Of a DNA stretch of 64,000 nt, positions 48,810 to 61,581 are shown piece by piece. The notes beneath the pieces are model-generated. The model saw only the letters and a list, made by a program, of their open reading frames with translations. It was not told the DNA's origin and did not search any database. Within the stretch, counting starts at the first letter, position 1, and the number at the start of each line of letters is the position of its first letter. The stretch comes from Gamarada debralockiae (lineage: Eukaryota; Ascomycota; Leotiomycetes; Helotiales; Hyphodiscaceae): the NCBI GenBank assembly GCA_002803225.1, contig NXFV01000865.1:1-64000 (forward strand), in the 5' to 3' direction. Both the position numbers and the translations under genes were made by a program.

Positions 48810-50137
48810 ATGGCCACTTCAGACGATGCCCAACACGATCCCCTTGTGCTATTGCGACAATCGATAGCGTCTGAGAGCCCTTGCATACCGACCAAGACAG
48901 AAGATGACTCCTCAGCTTCGTCAGTCGATCTCAGCCTGGCCACGGCAAGCTTCCTCCAATTCTCTGCGCCTATCCAACTCTCCATCCCGCTCACGACTCC
49001 GACGCGCTTCATCTCCTCTAACAAACCCGTTGACCTTCGAAGTATCTACTTCGCGTGGCTGAAGCGCGAGACTGCTATCCCGGAATACAATGCCTCTGCT
49101 CTCGCCTTGAACGCGGAGCTCGCAGCAGAAGGCGGCGCTGGAGGAGAGGTGCAGAATCTGGCTTTCGTGGAGAGATTGGACTTGATTACTTGGCTTGAGG
49201 GCGCGTCCGAGGAATCTGAATACATCAAGCCTTTGGCGTCAGACACGTCAAGCGCACCTACTTCCGCGCAAGTTGCATCTGGAGCTGCGGGGGGAATTGC
49301 GCCTGTTACGAGTGGTGCTGTTGGGAGACAGGGGAAGACTATTGATCCGCGTTTGGCAGAGATATATAATGGGGAGAGAAGAATGGGTGATAGGAACAGC
49401 GTGCTGAGGGGGATCAAGCCGACAGTAAGTGGCAGCCAGGCGTATCTAAAAGGGAGCAATTCTGACGTTTCTAGGACTTCTCGCATGTGCGCAAGCTCGC
49501 AGCTCCTTTCAATGCACGGAAATCACAACATGCAGCTGCACAGAATCTCGTAAACAACCCAACCTTGGCCCACAATCCCAAGGCTCCCGCTCGAAGACCA
49601 GACCCTATTATCCTCCTCTCGCCTTCTGCATCCTCTTTACTGCGCATGTCCAACATCAAATCCTTCCTCGAAGGCGGCATTTACATCCCTGCTGATTCAT
49701 CGAGCTCTGGTTCCAGTTCTTCTGCCTCGATTCTACATATGGAACGTCTCTTACCCTCAATCGATACCGCACGTCCTATTCGCTTCATCATCGTGGATAC
49801 GCCTGAGCAATTCAAGCCAGAGTATTGGTCACGGGTGGTGGCAGTCTTCACTACGGGACAAGTCTGGCAATTCAAGAGCTACAAGTGGCAGCAACCCATT
49901 GAGCTCTTCAGACATACCTTGGGTGTTTACGTTGGGTGGAGAGGAGACCATCCGCCAGAGACTGTGAAGGGATGGGGGAGGGGAGTATTGACTACTCAAA
50001 TTGACAAGTACAACATTGGAGCCAGCACTGCAAGCAGATGGCGAGACAGGGAGGTTGTGGAAGAGATCTGGAAGTCGGTTGAGGACAACATGAGAAGTAA
50101 GGGATGGAGACGAGATTCAGGCCCTATGAATGTTTGA
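48810..50137 (+). CDS. CDC73: Cdc73/parafibromin, Paf1-complex subunit
   Basis: Two exons, 48810-49424 and 49475-50137, are separated by a 50-nt intron (GTAAGT...TTCTAG). They encode about 425 residues, close to the yeast protein. The N-terminal part contains DPLVLLRQSI and the region from FISSNKPVDLRSIYFAWL to RLDLITWLEG. The C-terminal Ras-like domain begins at DPIILLSPSASSLLRMSNIK. It continues through FIIVDTPEQFKPEYWSRVVA, VFTTGQVWQFKSYKW and IELFRHTLGVYVGW, ending near REVVEEIWKSVEDNM. Cdc73 links the Paf1 complex to RNA polymerase II and histone-modifying factors in the nucleus. The domain order is complete and no lesion is seen. Confidence 0.92.
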
Positions 50138-53100
50138 TTTCGGGAAGGTTTGGTCGCATCGCAAAGTCTGGCGAGCAAAAGTCGATCGAGCTGTGTGGAT
50201 ATCAAGGCGTCTGGTGTTTGAGGGAAGGAATCTGGCATGGAAATCCGTGGCACAAGCAGAGAAAAGCTCATAGACAACCATCTGAAGCAAGTTCTTCGGA
50301 GCGATGAAATAGTTTCTACCTCGGCATTGCAGCAGCAAAAGCCTTTTCTGAATTTTGAAACTGCTAGTCTTACACGATTCATGCATCTGGCCACTGGGAC
50401 CGGTGAGTCGGTGAAGTCCGTGATTATGAATTCCTGACTGTTTCTCACATACGGATCATGTTCGGATATTTGCTTCTTCTTGAATCAGGGCTCACTTGTT
50501 GACAGCTGTGTCTGAAAGAAGTTGTGGACGAAACGGATTTAGGTCCCCACGATCGATCCCTTGCTAGAAGAGGGGACGTCGGAATAAGGGTAACGTGGAA
50601 AAGGTTGGCCTCCACAAATCTGCAAGATCTTCGGGACCCTTTATCACTTAAACCCAAATCAATGATGAGGTTGGGCATGCCCATCCACGGAAACTCCTTC
50701 ATTGGAGGTGCTACTTAAGTGGCAACTTAATTAACACGACTCAACCTGCAATATGAAGTGCCACAAAACTCTATCCCCACTCTCCACTATGTCCGTACTC
50801 ACCTCACGTACGGTAATGACATCAAGCCATACCGCTCATTCCCCATCGTCCCACTCACCTCGTGGCATTCCGAGAATTCCACGGTTGACCGCATTACGCC
50901 ATGCTTCTGTTTGTGCGAGCGCAGCCATGCCAGACGCCGTCCCACTTTTTTGGGCATTTTGTGTCTTGTCTTCCCGAACCCCACCTTTGCCCGTCTGCAT
51001 CTGCACGCTCCCGAGTCGAGACCGAACCATCGGAAACGATCTTCATCCAGTAGTCGTAACTCAATACAGTATAAAGCTACTAAGCTACTGATGCACTTGG
51101 CTATGATTTTCCTTTGCGAGTGCGTCAACGCTCCTCACCCATGTCGTTGAACCAAAGCCAAGAAAATGGGCTTAGGAGGCGGTTTTCATCGGACGATCAG
51201 AGGTGGTTTTAGGAATGAGGTACCCTGGTTGATTGACACATGATTTCGGATGAGAAACGTAACGTTCGATGAGGCTGAGATCTCGAGACATCTTCCTATT
51301 ATTGAACGGATGTGCAGATGTTGGGACTATCATCACGAATTGACGGGTTGCAGTGACAAAAGGAGGAGGTTCGGCATGCCCGGGCCTTCGCTCCGTTATT
51401 GATACGGGATTTCCTTGTGGGCGGACGTCGGGGAAGACGAGCCGAAGGAGTAAGTCGCAAGCTGGGACCGCCGGGCGTTTTCTGGAAATTGCATTGTTGA
51501 GAAAGTGGCGTGCCCCTGCGTCTGGGGGACTCAGGGGGTATCTCAGGGGGCGACGACGTCAGATTAAGGAAGGGGGTTTCTGGAAAACTTCTGGAAGGGC
51601 TATTTGTGGAATTGGAACGATCGGTCTAATTTATTCTCGGAGATTATTTGGTCAAGGGATGAGTTTCTGGGAGAGCATGATGGGGGATGCGAATGTTTGA
51701 TCATTGGTGAACCGTGAATGAGATGGATGTGACGTGACATGGGCTTATCAAACGCGGTGATGAGAGCGAAAAGGGGCTGCACTTTGTGTAGATCTTTTTT
51801 TCTTGATCTCGGAGATTAGATAGGTGGGAAGGGAAGCAGCTCACGCGAGAGCAAAAGAAAGTTTGACCGATTCAAGAAGTCACGAGCCGTGGTGGATAGA
51901 ACGGCAGACGGGGGGTTGTGGTAGGGGGTGTTTCTGTTTCTCGTTGGCCCACTGAGGGTTGGGAGGCGGTGGACTTTGAGGCTTGGTAGGATGTCTTTTT
52001 CCGACCCAGCTCATGGAAATTACATGGACATAAGAACGTGTTTCAGCATCCTTGACCACATTTTTGTTAAGATTCATCTCGAGTTGCGAACACTTGTGAT
52101 TTCTTAGTTTTGAGCTGCCTCGTTTGCATACCTACCTCATTTGGATAAATTACCTTGTGAACTAAGGGTGATCTCCTTTCTTACGCGAGGCAAGAGATAG
52201 GAGAGAACAGGTCTTCGAAACAATCGGGGCATCGGTACTTCGTTGCGGTGAGCACGCAAGGCTGAGACATACGAAGCCTTTTGTGGACTCTTGGACACAT
52301 GGGAGTTTACTTCCCATGACATCTCCGAGGATCGTTGGATGCCCGACCCTCAAGGATTACCTAGTCCCGGATTGAGCCAATTTAGACGAATCAAAATCCT
52401 CCAAAGTACCGGATCTTGCCCCTTTTATGATTTCCTTCCTAATTCAAGCTTCACTACCATGAGAACGAGCAAAGGCAAGTTCGCATATTAATATTCAAAT
52501 CAGTGCTTCAGTGTACTCGCCGATCGCGCAGAAATTTGAGCTCCTTTCCCATCGTGGGTCGGCCAAGCCAAGCCACGGGCAGGCTGGCTACCCACTCCTG
52601 AAGCCACTCAAGGCCTAAAAACGGGCTAAAAGATCCCAGTTCACGCGTGGTCTGACGCTGTTAAACGTGGATTTGACAAGGACTTTCCTGGTTCCGGTTA
52701 AAGCATCTGAGGAGAAAACGTGGGAGGCCGGGCTTTTTGTCATCGGTCATCGTGCTGCTTTTATCGATCTGGGGTGAGGGGCAGCGAAGTTCTTGCTCCA
52801 TGAAAGGATAGAAGAATGGGGGAAAAGCGATTCGACTTGCCCAAGAATATAAACTAGAGTAGTCCTATGTGATCTACCGCTGCTTTCTGCCATATGATAT
52901 GAGACCGCTGGCCTCTAGGATAAAGTAGCCAATATCAAAAAAGGTAACACGTTCACCGGCGATTCATGCGCGTCTCTTGCATATCATCGCCTGATCGTGT
53001 AGGTTGAGAGTTCAATCCACTTCTTATCGTCGTAGACATACTGCCGAATTATTAACCATGCAAACGATTAAGTCTCCACTTAGGAAAATGTATGCAGTCC

Positions 53101-55358
53101 TGCAGTAGAGCGTGCGAAATAATAATGGTCTTATGGTCCAGAACTGCAGCTGGGTGAGTGCTGAGTGATCAGGCTCAGGATGGATTTAGGACGCAAGAAT
53201 CGTATGAAGACGTTGGAGAGAGCTTCAAGCTTAAAAATGTCGGTTGCAGCGTTGTAGCCACTTGCCCTTTCCTAAATGAAACCCTCAGATTGGGATAGAT
53301 AGGTCATCAAGAAACTACCTATCAGGTTGGGTGTTCTCTTCTGCCGATGCATCAATACTTAATGTGCACTGTCGGATGGCGGTGATGCACCTATCCAGAT
53401 GTACGCTAGTTTGGAGATTCAAAGTGCCTGAGCACCTTTCACACCCTGCTCTCACCTACTCTTTATGGCCCGTTGGCCTGTGATTTTGGAGACAAATGAA
53501 CCGAAAGCCGAAATGCAAATTGCCTCTTTTATGAGGTGTTGACCTTCTTCTTCCCGCCATTCCCTTTGATCTCCACTCCTGTTCGTTTCTAGTCATGTTC
53601 ACTCCACCGCACTCATTTTAACTCTACAAGATTACATTTTTGAAGGGATCCTCACCAAACTGCTCGCTCGTTCTAGGGCTGGTATCAAATATTGACAGGG
53701 CAGATCTGTAAGCGGTCCTCGAAACATTCGCTGTCAAAGGACAAGGATCGCAAGACACCCTGATTTCCTCGAACCTCGTGGGCATATCCATCTTCTCGCC
53801 AGCCTTCTTGGAACGTTGGAAACCGATTTGGACACCAGGTACGTTCTAAGACATTCATGCCATGATCAATTCGATCTATTATTGGTCTCCCATGTCTTCT
53901 AGAAAGATATTGGAAGGATTGAGATCGACGTCCTCCATCTCTCCCTTGAGAGCTGGGGTTGGTTACCAAATTTGCTCTCATCTCGTTCTCCAGCTTCATA
54001 TCGTGGAACAGGAACCCAAGATCCAAGGGCCTGCTTTATCTAAAATTACTCATGGAGGAACCATTGGACCAAACGCAGGTGCTAACAATTACCCCCTACA
54101 AACAGTGAAGTTCACGATAGCACAGATTGCGGGTCAATATTGGCGAAACAAGAAGCCCACGTTTCAATCTCGGATCAATTGGCGACAGCGAGGTGCAGAC
54201 TCCCGGAATAGTGGATGACGTGTGAGAGATTGAGTAAGTAAGCGGTTTTATTTTTCGTTTTCTAACCAGGAGGCTGGAGTTCCAAGCATCATGGCCATTC
54301 AGAAAAGCCATGCTTCTGTTGATGCAGGAGTCCGTTGTGGATGATGTGAGAGTGTTTTGATTTCTGCCAGAAATTCATCCGCATCAGCGGTAAAGGGCAC
54401 AGCGAAACACCTCCTTTCAAAGCGTATGGGGTCGCACATCAACCAAACTGCCGGACGCAGGTCGTGCAGCATCTTCAGCGAAAAATAAAAGACGTCAGAC
54501 AACGATCCCAGGATGCAGAATACTGACTTATTACTGGAAATAGAATAGAATCCCACATCTCTATGGTGGCGTCTCGAATAGCAGCATCGCCCGATACCCG
54601 TCAACAACAAAGAGGAGGAAGCAAAACATCAATACATCTTACGAATTTAAATTCCCCAAAGTCCAGTCAGCCATAAGTTTAGTACAGTATCGGGGTGCGC
54701 CGTGGTTGCCTCCTTTCCGAAATACGGGTATTACTTCCTTTTTCATTAATCCCGTGAGAAGCGGATGTGGCCGACTGACTGAGTGTTGAAGAGAAACTAT
54801 CCTTATAAGGCGGAGGTTCTATTTTATTATTTTTGTTCCTCTGACGTTTCAAAGTAGGTCGAGATAATTATTTCAGATCCAGACCCAAAACTGCCAGTCC
54901 GTGGTGTGTGGACCAATATCAACATCATCAGCGTCTCAGGTCTGCCAGCACCTTCCCAGGTACGAGAGGACGGGTGTGCGAATCGTGGAATATTCTTTGG
55001 GTTCAGGGTTACTTGGCTTCCATCCGGGGCTTCCACAGCGTTCTATTGGCGAGGTCGAACACTACGAACTCACAAGGGTCTCACGCTCCACCAATTGTTC
55101 ACCACACCTTTGCCAGTACAAGGTTCACTTGATCCCTGCTGCCACGAGAGTCGATCTCTCAGTGCATTAGCGTCAGCTCGCAGTGAGTCCGTCAGAAGAC
55201 CAGTTGAAGCTACCGACGGCGCCAGGGTGGGTCTGGTCCCGCCGCCTTGCCTTACACCTTGCACGCTTGCAAAGTTGCCCTTACCTTTTCACTCCTAGGA
55301 CTTCTTTCGCTGCCGTAAAACTTTCCCACACCCTAACCCGAACTAAGAGAGTCCTTAG
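50138..55358. other. 5.2 kb interval without a secure gene
   Basis: No frame here can be tied to a family. Minus frames at 53685-54026 and 54299-54610 read somewhat like protein (for example PIRFERRCFAVPFTADADEF near 54380), but have no recognisable domain or splice structure. A tRNA-like B box near 53000 was rejected. The right end, about 54900-55358, is probably the 5' UTR and promoter of the FlbA gene; a large leader is common for this regulator. Confidence 0.4.
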
Positions 55359-57732
55359 ATGGCTCTCTCCCAATCCTCGCCATCCACATCATCATCCATC
55401 GCGGCTGCCTCAAGTCCTCAACTCTCCAGTATTTCCGCCAACCTAGCATCCTCTGCTCAACATCGTCAACCCTTTGCACCTGCTTCAACCACTACGACTG
55501 ACCCAGTCAAGGAAGCAACTACTGGGCGTACAGCACCTTCCTTGCCTGACACCGCTACATCAATTAACGATACTTTAAATCGCCAGAGTATCAATTATAA
55601 ACATCGCCAATCCACTCTTTCCACCAGTTCCTCGAAACAGAATCGTGCAGGGTTATTCACGTTGGCGGCACTGGCGAGAGACAAGACGACGAACGCAATT
55701 GCAAGCTTTTCCGAACCTACAATACGTTCCCGACCTTCATCCGGCAGTTTATATCGCTCTGCGCAGAGTTCCCCAACGACGTCTTCGAACACTACCAATA
55801 GTCTTCCCCGATCGGCCGACTCCCAGACAAGTAGTCGAGAAAATACCGAACTCTCTCGAACCTCGAGCAGCAACACATCCGCGTCACCATCTCTACGTTC
55901 GAGGACAGAAACTCTACATTCGACCCCGACTCAGCGTCAATCGCTGCTCGAGACCAATCCACCGTCACAAGCATACGCGGATACCGCGGCTGATACACCG
56001 TCTCCGATCGCGTTTGTCCCGCCAGGGAATTACAACAAGATGCATCAAACATCTTCGCGCTTATTGCGCATGACGTCTGATGACAGACCATTCACACGAG
56101 TAAGCATTGGTGGAAGAGGCATAGGTGGAAAAGTGAACTAATATTTGAGCAGGATTTCAAGGATTTATTTGCAACGTTGGTTGTCAGTTTACCACTCGCT
56201 CCTCACCGGATAAGATTGACCAGGGTGGACCATTCGTTCTTGTCGGAGGAGGCTATCAACAACTTGGGATCTTTAAAATTCTCACAATCCAACCGTATGC
56301 CCGATCCGAAGGATCCTTCGCGGATAGTCACAACCACTACAACCACCACTTTCTCCATGGCCCGCGAAATGGCTCGATCTGTCTGTCAACGGTTCCTGGA
56401 CGCAAGATTTATCGAATCCGCTGATGGAAAGCAAGCAAAGGAATTCACAATGAAGGGTTCGGTCTGGCAATTGACGCCGAAAGGCATTCACGTGTTGGAG
56501 AGATTTTGTTCGAAGAACGGCATCCAGCAAAAGCATGTGACAGAGCTCGTGAACTCTCCTAGAAACACCATGCAGCTCGTCATCCTTGAGAGAGATTCTG
56601 CAACAGATAAGCTCTCGTCGGATCGTAGCACCATCGAGGTTATCTTTCGCCGATTCGTTGGTCAAAACGGTCCAAACGTCAAGAACAGCACCAGTTCCGC
56701 GGATTCGGACTCATTGAGCGAGTACAAGGATGGAATCGCTGGTGTTAGAATGGCAAATGAGCGTAAGGTTGGATCTCCTCCTCGTACGGTCTACCAGACT
56801 TTCACGGGAAAGGCGGCCACGGATTGGTTGATGGATTGTTGCACCACTGTCGACAGGAGAGAGACAACTGAGATTGCGTCACTTTTCCTGGAGCAAGAAT
56901 TGATTTGGTGCGTCCAATCCGACCGAGCATACCTGGCACAGTATGGACAAGACAAGGAAAGAGAGTCGAAGTTCCAGCCAACCAAGCATGCGATCTATCA
57001 GCTGTCACAAAAGGGAAGAGATGTCATCAACATGACTTCCAGAGAACGAACCTCAGAGAGCGAAGGAATCAGCTCATCTGCCGCCCCAAGGCCCGGAGTT
57101 TCTCGCGATTCCAACACTCAAAAGCTGGACAAGATCTTGAATGACGCTGCGTTGCGCTTGCTCTTCCGGGAGAATCTGCGCGACACCCACTGCGAAGAGA
57201 ACTTGTCTTTCTATCTGGATGTGGACGAGTTCCTCAAGTCCTGCAGAATCGCAATCAAGGCCAATTCTCCAAGAAGCAAGAGCAATGCCCCCGCATCGGG
57301 ACAGAACAGCCTCGACTCGGTCAAAGAAACCATGGCTTCGGCCTACGGTATCTACAATGCTTTCTTGGCTCCTGGCTCACCCTGCGAACTCAACATCGAC
57401 CACATGCTCCGCAACCAGCTCGCAACGAGAATGACTAAGGCTGTGGGACAGGATGCTGCGATGATCGAGAGTCTGAAGGAGGTCACAAAGCTCTTCGAGG
57501 AGGCCCAGACTTCAGTGTTCAAGCTCATGGCTAGTGTAAGTTGATGTGTCCTTGTGAACTATTTGCAAGCTGCTAATGCATCGCCCAGGACTCCGTTCCT
57601 AAGTTCATGAAAAGTGCAAAGTACGAGCAGACTCTCAAGAATTACGACTTCGATGCCATCACTCCTCGATATAACAACGTGCCAGAACGCAGCATGAGCA
57701 GATCCAACGCTGGATCTTCCCGAGGAGTTTGA
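55359..57732 (+). CDS. flbA: FlbA/Sst2-type RGS protein
   Basis: Three exons, 55359-56099, 56153-57535 and 57589-57732, encode about 755 residues; both introns are in phase 0. The first 245 residues are Ser/Thr-rich and disordered-looking. A first DEP-like domain spans roughly 250-360 (DFKDLFATLVVSLPLAPHRI, then REMARSVCQRFLDARFIES). A second DEP domain lies near 440-530 (TVYQTFTGKAATDWLMD, YQLSQKGRDVI). The C-terminal RGS domain covers about 560-735 (LLFRENLRDTHCEENLSFYL, then the KFMKSAKYEQTLKNYDF end). Proteins of this layout speed GTP hydrolysis on the G-alpha subunit. In Aspergillus FlbA thereby permits asexual development by damping FadA signalling. The assignment rests on complete domain order and length. 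Confidence 0.92.
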
Positions 57733-59055
57733 ACGAATTGCAATGATGACCGACATACCCAAAAGTTTTTACTGACGAAACCCTGAACGCCTCTCGACCC
57801 CAGTACAGAATGTCTGGTATGATTTGAGCGATCAAGTTTTGATGAATCTTTGAATGGCCGAGTACGCATATCGATCCAGGACAGAATGTCTGGTATGGAT
57901 TGGGCGATTCCCTGATCTTTGTTTTAGCGATTGCATAGATTCCCACCGCCTCCTTGGCGATCAAGTCGACGAGCGAGTTTTTTATTGTTTATTGTTTATA
58001 TTTTAATGGCTTTTCGTTTCATGCCGGATACACTGGATGCAGCATCTGGCGGTTCCATTCAGAAAGTCTTCTATATTGGTGTACGCTGCATTTCCGGCGT
58101 TGGGGGCTATCGAAGTTTGCTTTATTTTAGAAGAGACCCCATTCATTTGACGATTGGTTGTTTTGCGTCCATGGTGTTGGAGATGATAGCAGAGTAATAT
58201 AAGGAGGAGCATGAAGTATAGGAGGATGGGCGTATGCGTGGACTGATCTCTCCTCTTTGGGTCGCCTTCGGGGGCCATATACCGAGAAAGGATGAAAAGG
58301 CGGATGTACTTATTACCATGTGTCGGTGTACCTGCAACACGCGCTGCACAGATCACAACAATTGAAGAGCCACGATATGAAGCCCTGGGCCTTTTGCGAT
58401 GAGTGATGGTGAATGTCACTGCGACTGGATTCAAAAAATTGACGGTCGGAAGGTGGCATGTGTCGGTCGATCTGCCTGATGTGCCTCTTCCGTCTCTCCA
58501 AAATAATTTGGAAGTCGAAGTCCAGAACGCACCATCATTCCTCTAGTTGAGTCGCAATTTCCTTTCGTGCGCATCTCTTCGTACTCTTCAGAGCCGTTTC
58601 TTCGTTAATATCCACATTCTCACGCTATAAACAACCATAAAATAGGATTCTTGATTGAGGATGAGGCACGCCCCAATCCAGGAGCGTCGCAGATCCTTCC
58701 TCAAACTACTTCTGCTAGCGAGTTCTGATTGGATCGCGCAGCGCCTAACTGTGTCTAAGTTTCGGGTAGCGGCTTTGATAACAGAGCTAGATGGGATTTC
58801 ATTTCAGGAAATGCGCAAATCCGGATAGCTGGGAGGAGACTAAAGATCCATGTTCCGGGGCCGAGACGAGGAATGGACTGGTGGGCAAATCTCCTGAGCG
58901 TTTTTAAAGAGAGTGCTTGTTGCCCCTTGTTTCTTTTCTCTTTCTCTCTTTTGACATCTACGATTCGAAAAGTACATACGTCTCCTGCTCCTCTGTCACT
59001 CGGTTTCTAATCAGTCTTACGGCTACCACAATCTTTACGCCTTAATTAATTCAAT
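57733..59055. other. Intergenic, with a small direct repeat
   Basis: This is the 3' region of the FlbA gene and the upstream region of the CCG-6-like gene. The CT-rich stretch near 58920-58960 fits a fungal core promoter or leader for the latter. No other gene is supported. Confidence 0.5.
57805..57913. repeat. Imperfect direct repeat, 76-bp offset
   Basis: ACAGAATGTCTGGTATG occurs at 57805 and again at 57881, followed in both by ATT, G and GCGATC/T. The copies lie just past the FlbA stop codon, probably in the 3' UTR. Confidence 0.65.
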
Positions 59056-59668
59056 ATGAAGTACGCATTCGCTGCTTTGGCTTTCGCCGCTAGTGCGATT
59101 GCTAGTCAATAGAACGGCACTGACGTTGTCACGGCTCACACTACTTACTGCCTTGAGGCTACTCAGGTAAGCTCACCTTGATGTTCTTAACTTGGAACAT
59201 TTGCTGATGGGTTATAGATTACCCACGGAACTAAGACCTACACTGCTACTGTTTCGGAGACCTTGACCATCAGCAACGTGAGTATTCCCCCAATTCTCCT
59301 CCCATTCATTCGACTCAATCCGCCTCCCTCTCTTCAACACTTACTGCCGCCCACAGCGCCCCTGCACAATAACCAAGCCAGTCACACCCACCCCATCCAC
59401 TATCCTCTACACCTCCTGCTCACCCTCCTCTGTCGCCGAGTCCACCTCCGCCGGCGAATCATCCACCTCAGTATCCACTCCAACAACCACCTACTCCACA
59501 CCCTTGACCGTCGTCTGGAATACCCCCGCTGTCGGCTGGTCTAAGACTGCTAGTGGCCTCGTCGGCACTGGCGCTTCTATGCCTTCTGCCATTCATTTCA
59601 AGGGCGCCGCAAGCACTAACCAGGTCGGTGCTGTTGCTGGTGCGGTTGGTGTTGCTATGGCTCTGTAA
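59056..59668 (+). pseudogene. CCG-6-like GPI wall protein with early stop
   Basis: Three exons, 59056-59166, 59218-59277 and 59357-59668, would encode 160 residues. The signal peptide MKYAFAALAFAASAIAS is intact, but codon 19 is TAG (59110-59112). After it the frame is clean: TTYCLEATQ, then ITHGTKTYTATVSETLTI and RPCTITKP, a Ser/Thr-rich stalk, and a hydrophobic end (VGAVAGAVGVAMAL) like a GPI-attachment signal. This layout matches clock-controlled protein 6 and related small wall proteins of ascomycetes. Both introns have good splice sites and the phases agree. A single nonsense change is the only visible lesion, so it is a very young pseudogene, a sequencing error, or a read-through case. 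Confidence 0.75.
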
Positions 59669-60476
59669 GCGTGGTATGGGGGAGGAGATGAGTGTACATA
59701 CGTTACGGGGGATGTGATACGTGAGAAGGGGAGGCATTTGGTATGATGTGTTTAGTAGTGGACCATCGATTTCTTGTACATAGTCCTAGGGACTTGGGTT
59801 GGTTTCGATAGTAGGGTAGGATGTGGATTGTGGATAATAAATGCCGTTGAACTTCATTATCTTTCGACGTCGTCGTGATGTGTTTGTCTTCAAGTAAATA
59901 CTTCATCTTCCTACCTCTATGCGTCATCCATGCTTTCAATTGAACGGGATGGAAGCAGTCATCGTCAGCAATGATTTCATACTTGAACACATGGACTCAT
60001 TTCATTTCTCGCTCAAGGTTGAATTGTACTTCGTAGAGTCAATGACTTCTACATGGCCATTCATGAAGCCATTCACCATCTCCCCGTTTGCCGTTTCCTC
60101 TCCCTAGATATATATTTTGAACAACTCATGGAGCCCTCAAAACGCCCTCCAAGTTATATCAACAATTCTTAATCCTCAAAACAATCAGCATCTTGGAAGT
60201 CATCCACGTATCCACACACAATTTGAACAATACCAAACTCCCAGACTCTCAAGCTCTCAATCAACAAAAATTATTATCCAAATTGCCAAAGTGGACCTGC
60301 TGCAAAAGCCACTTTCCCACCGGCATCCCCAGCTCAACGAACTGGCCACCGAAACCAAAACAACTACCACGACAGCGGGACTTGAGTTGGTTATTGAGAG
60401 GAAGTTTGTCGTGCAGCCTGGAAATAAGGAGGGCGATGAGGCACGTTCGAAGCTCTGTGGGAGCTAGTTTTTGTTG
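59669..60476. other. Spacer between wall protein and transposon relic
   Basis: A plus frame at 60117-60467 has no ATG but reads a little like protein in its second half (TTTAGLELVIERKFVVQPGN). It stops at the edge of the AT-rich relic and could be the end of a truncated gene. Not supported enough to call. Confidence 0.35.
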
Positions 60477-61044
60477 ACTAGGCCTAGGTAAGTATTATAT
60501 ATAGATCATAATTTTAGCCTAAAGCTAGTTAAACTTATATTATACTTAAGATTAAAAGGTGTTTATTTATAAAGGAATATTAAAATAAAAATTTATAAAA
60601 TTATAAAATCTTAAGTAGTTATAACTAAAATAAATTATAGTGTACTGGCAAAATCAAGCTTTTTATATTATAGTAGTAATAAAACCTAGGACCTAGGACC
60701 TAGAAACCTAGGGGTACTATAGCTGTAACTATAGGAGTTTAGTATAATATAATAGCAAGAGTAAAGCAATAGTCAAATATATATAGATCTAAGTCTTATT
60801 TGTCTATTAAAAAACTAAACAAGGAAAAAAGGAAAAGGCTAAAGGAATAGAATAGCCAAGCTCTTGTACCCCTAGCCTGACCTTAGGCAAAACAGGCGAA
60901 ACCGCCAAGCTATTGTATAGTAAGCCACAGGTGATGACGACTGCTATCACACTTACTTCATATGATATACGTCCTAAACTAAAGCCTAAAGTCATGGACC
61001 ACTTGACTAGTTAGAGAGATTCCCTAATCAGTTAATCGATTAAT

Positions 61045-61263
61045 CTAATCTATTAAATACTGCTCTTGGATATTAGTGAGGCATTGTCTGTGATTGGAAA
61101 AGAAGTCGTGTCTCAAGGTAGTTTCGCCTTTACAGCGCCGTGACAGCACATGGCGCCCTACTTCCCATTTTTGTGCGATTTCGGTGATATTCAGCTTTGA
61201 ATATAATGCTAATTCGGCCAGGGCCTTTTGCATAGACTCTTCCTCGGTGATTCGTGGGGCCAT
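61045..61263 (-). pseudogene. Transposase N-terminal fragment (pogo/Tc1-like)
   Basis: ATG 61263 opens MAPRITEEESMQKALAELAL and continues through a helix-turn-helix-like stretch (NITEIAQKWEVGRHVLSRRC) to EQYLID. This is the usual N-terminal DNA-binding region of fungal pogo/Fot1-like transposases. A TAG then interrupts at INRLTD, followed by further stops, and no DDE catalytic core is visible downstream on this strand. The fragment itself is less AT-rich than its surroundings. Not functional as it stands. Confidence 0.68.
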
Positions 61264-61352
61264 TTTCGTAGTGTTCCATGGATAAAATCGAGCTTTTAAA
61301 CGGGGCGAGCTTTTATCCGGGACTCGAGTAAGCGCCGTGTGACACGTATAGT

Positions 61353-61381
61353 GGGTCATACGGACTTTTTTCTAAAAAACG
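61353..61381. repeat. Inverted repeat, left arm (right arm 61883-61913)
   Basis: The arm begins GGGTCATACGGACTTTTTTC. The right arm at 61883-61913, read on the other strand, begins GGGTCATATGGACTTTTTTT, and both continue with AAAAAAC. The arms enclose 561 bp of AT-rich DNA, like a small non-autonomous element. The left arm lies 90 bp upstream of the transposase ATG, so it may instead be the 5' end of that element. Confidence 0.65.
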
Positions 61382-61581
61382 ATTTTGCTATTTTCTTACT
61401 AACAAGCGCCCAATTTCTCTAATATCACCACCCTATAGGTCACGTAGTATAGCTAATACCTATTTTATAGTTGTTAGTTACTAATTCAATAAGCTTTCAT
61501 CAATCTCTTATTTTTTTACATTTAAGAGCTTTTTAAGATAAGTAAATTAGTAACTAGTAGCCTAGAATTTTTATAATACAA

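Noticed and set aside
51353..51700. 115-codon plus frame
   Set aside because: No ATG-based start, biased Gly/Arg composition and no domain.
52970..53035. tRNA-like B box (GAGTTCAATCC)
   Set aside because: No pairing T-arm, acceptor stem or A box could be found around it.
53685..54026. 113-codon minus frame with plausible composition
   Set aside because: No recognisable domain or splice partner, and the opposite strand is also open.
54906..55298. Overlapping frames before the FlbA gene
   Set aside because: All three frames are open by chance in CT-rich leader sequence; best read as 5' UTR.
60117..60467. 116-codon frame beside the transposon relic
   Set aside because: No ATG and no known family; could be the tail of a truncated gene but not supportable.
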